NCBI GenBank assembly: GCA_014763615.1
Contig: JACXVB010000011.1
Coordinates: 1 to 64,000, forward strand
From: Sphingobacteriales bacterium
Lineage (GTDB): Bacteria; Bacteroidota; Bacteroidia; Sphingobacteriales; Sphingobacteriaceae
Direction of reading: 5' to 3'
DNA: 64,000 bases
Shown here: positions 63,080 through 64,000 of the stretch, piece after piece
Layout: the number at the start of each line of letters is the position of its first letter
Position numbering within the stretch: the stretch's first letter is position 1
Program-made: the position numbers and the translations under genes
Notes under the pieces: model-generated
The model's database searches: none
What the model was told of the DNA's origin: nothing
Seen by the model: the letters and a program-made list of their open reading frames with translations, nothing else

Positions 63080-63496
63080 ATGAGTAAGCCTTTTATAATC
63101 TGTATTGTAGATGATGATGAAATTTACAAATTCACGATGAAGAGAATGATAGAAATAGATCAATTAGCTAAAAAACTTTTGATTTTTTCTGATGGGGACG
63201 AAGCTATCAATTTCATGATTGATAATGTTGCAAACAGCATAGATTTACCTGATGTGATTTTCTTGGATATCAATATGCCAATTATGGATGGTTTTCAATT
63301 TATGGAAGAATATATCAAACTGAAACCAAAAGTTGGTAAAAAAATTATTATTTATATGGTAACTTCTTCTGTTGATAGTGCCGATATTGAGAGAGCAAAA
63401 AGTATTTCAGAGATATCAGACTATATTATAAAGCCAATAAAATCAGAAGATTTAAAAAGTATTATTAAAGATTTGGAGCTTAAAGGCTTGCTTTGA
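63080..63496 (+). CDS. Single-domain response regulator
   Basis: 138 residues, receiver only. Acidic pocket D11-D12-D13, phosphoacceptor D63 in IFLDINMP, T95 in MVTSS and K118 in IIKPI. There is no output domain, so it acts through protein contact or as a phosphate relay. It is co-transcribed with the kinase upstream. Confidence 0.9.
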   Translation: MSKPFIICIVDDDEIYKFTMKRMIEIDQLAKKLLIFSDGDEAINFMIDNVANSIDLPDVIFLDINMPIMDGFQFMEEYIKLKPKVGKKIIIYMVTSSVDSADIERAKSISEISDYIIKPIKSEDLKSIIKDLELKGLL

Positions 63497-63815
63497 TTTG
63501 CTTATTTTAAGATTATTTAAGGTAATATTATAAAGTGTGTAAGTCTCTTTAACCTCAAAATTCTAAAGAATTATTATCTATTTAAGCATGTTTTCTCTGT
63601 AAACCTAGCCGTCTAAAGTAGAGTTTTTGGTGTATTTGTTTGACTCTGAAAATAACAAAACAATGCCAACACTGCTCAGAATAGAAAAATCAAAATCATT
63701 CTTCTCTATCAATATAAAAACAAAATATTTTTCTCGCTTTACTTTGTTCTATAGTATTTTTTGTTTTAAAAGAGATTTTTAATGATTTAATTTGAAAATT
63801 CCATCAAAATCAAAT

Positions 63816-64000
63816 ATGCCGAAAATAAAACCTTTCAAAGCAATTTTGCCTTCTACAGCTTTTGTAAGGGAGGTGGTGATTAGTTTAGAAAACTTGTCTA
63901 TAGAATCTGCCAAAGAAATCAGAGGGAAAAATCCACATAGTTTTGTGCATCTTCTGGTTCCAAAAATTGAGAACTATTATTTAATGGGTTCTAAACAAGA
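63816..64000 (+). CDS. DUF1015 family protein, 5' end only (cut by window edge)
   Basis: From the ATG at 63816 the frame is open to the last base (61 codons). MPKIKPFKAILPSTAFVREV, then KEIRGKNPHSFVHLLVPKIE, is the N-terminus of DUF1015 proteins, whose KPFKA and NPxSFxH elements are conserved. Family function is not established. The 319 bp before it (63497-63815) contains no gene that I can see. Confidence 0.8.
   Translation, partial: MPKIKPFKAILPSTAFVREVVISLENLSIESAKEIRGKNPHSFVHLLVPKIENYYLMGSKQ

Overview
The window looks like a chromosome segment of a Bacteroidota bacterium, most likely Sphingobacteriaceae (Pedobacter-like). The evidence is AT-rich DNA, TAnnTTTG promoter -7 boxes, a futalosine-pathway menaquinone gene (mqnC), GtrA, Haem_bd and paired M16 genes, and a long run of secreted proteins with YD-type repeats. 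The species call is an inference from gene content.

Layout. (1) 1-18.2 kb is core chromosome. It begins with the tail of an IS30-family transposase and continues with ubiX, mtaB, an Lgt-family gene, a GtrA-like gene, an inositol monophosphatase gene and a haem-binding protein. Then come scpB, mqnC, a sugar O-acetyltransferase, two M16 peptidases, guaB, a VIT-type metal transporter, a LOG-family gene and a LuxR-type response regulator with a TPR sensor kinase. (2) 18.2-31.1 kb is a nearly gapless minus-strand cluster of about a dozen exported proteins and lipoproteins of unknown function, several of them paralogous. (3) 31.1-31.85 kb holds a decayed IS4-type transposase remnant, followed by mnmE.

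(4) 33,211-60,160 is an integrated mobile island inserted at the 3' end of mnmE. A 15-bp perfect direct repeat marks both ends and encodes the last codons of mnmE. Just inside attL lies a recombination and replication module: a zinc-finger/HTH protein, a tyrosine recombinase, two excisionase-like HTH proteins, a PrimPol-like BT4734/VirE_N protein and a DUF3987 protein. Next comes a uniformly oriented defence block: AbiEi/AbiEii, a type III restriction-modification system whose mod and res genes are split by a GxxExxY cassette between two direct repeats, and then a three-gene set. That set is a prokaryotic Argonaute with an intact guide-5'-phosphate pocket but a ruined PIWI active site, a 1910-residue sacsin/Hsp90-type GHKL ATPase with a duplicated N-terminal domain, and a UPF1/DNA2-like SF1 helicase. 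The right part of the island holds structured non-coding DNA, small genes, and a cytoplasmic staphylococcal-type nuclease next to attR. No relaxase or conjugation genes are visible.

(5) 60.2-64.0 kb is chromosome again: a PilJ/PAS sensor kinase with a single-domain response regulator, and the start of a DUF1015 gene.

The best candidate for a previously undescribed system is the Argonaute-sacsin-helicase set (46,946-56,551). I do not recognise this arrangement among the named pAgo system types, and the proposed joint function is inference.
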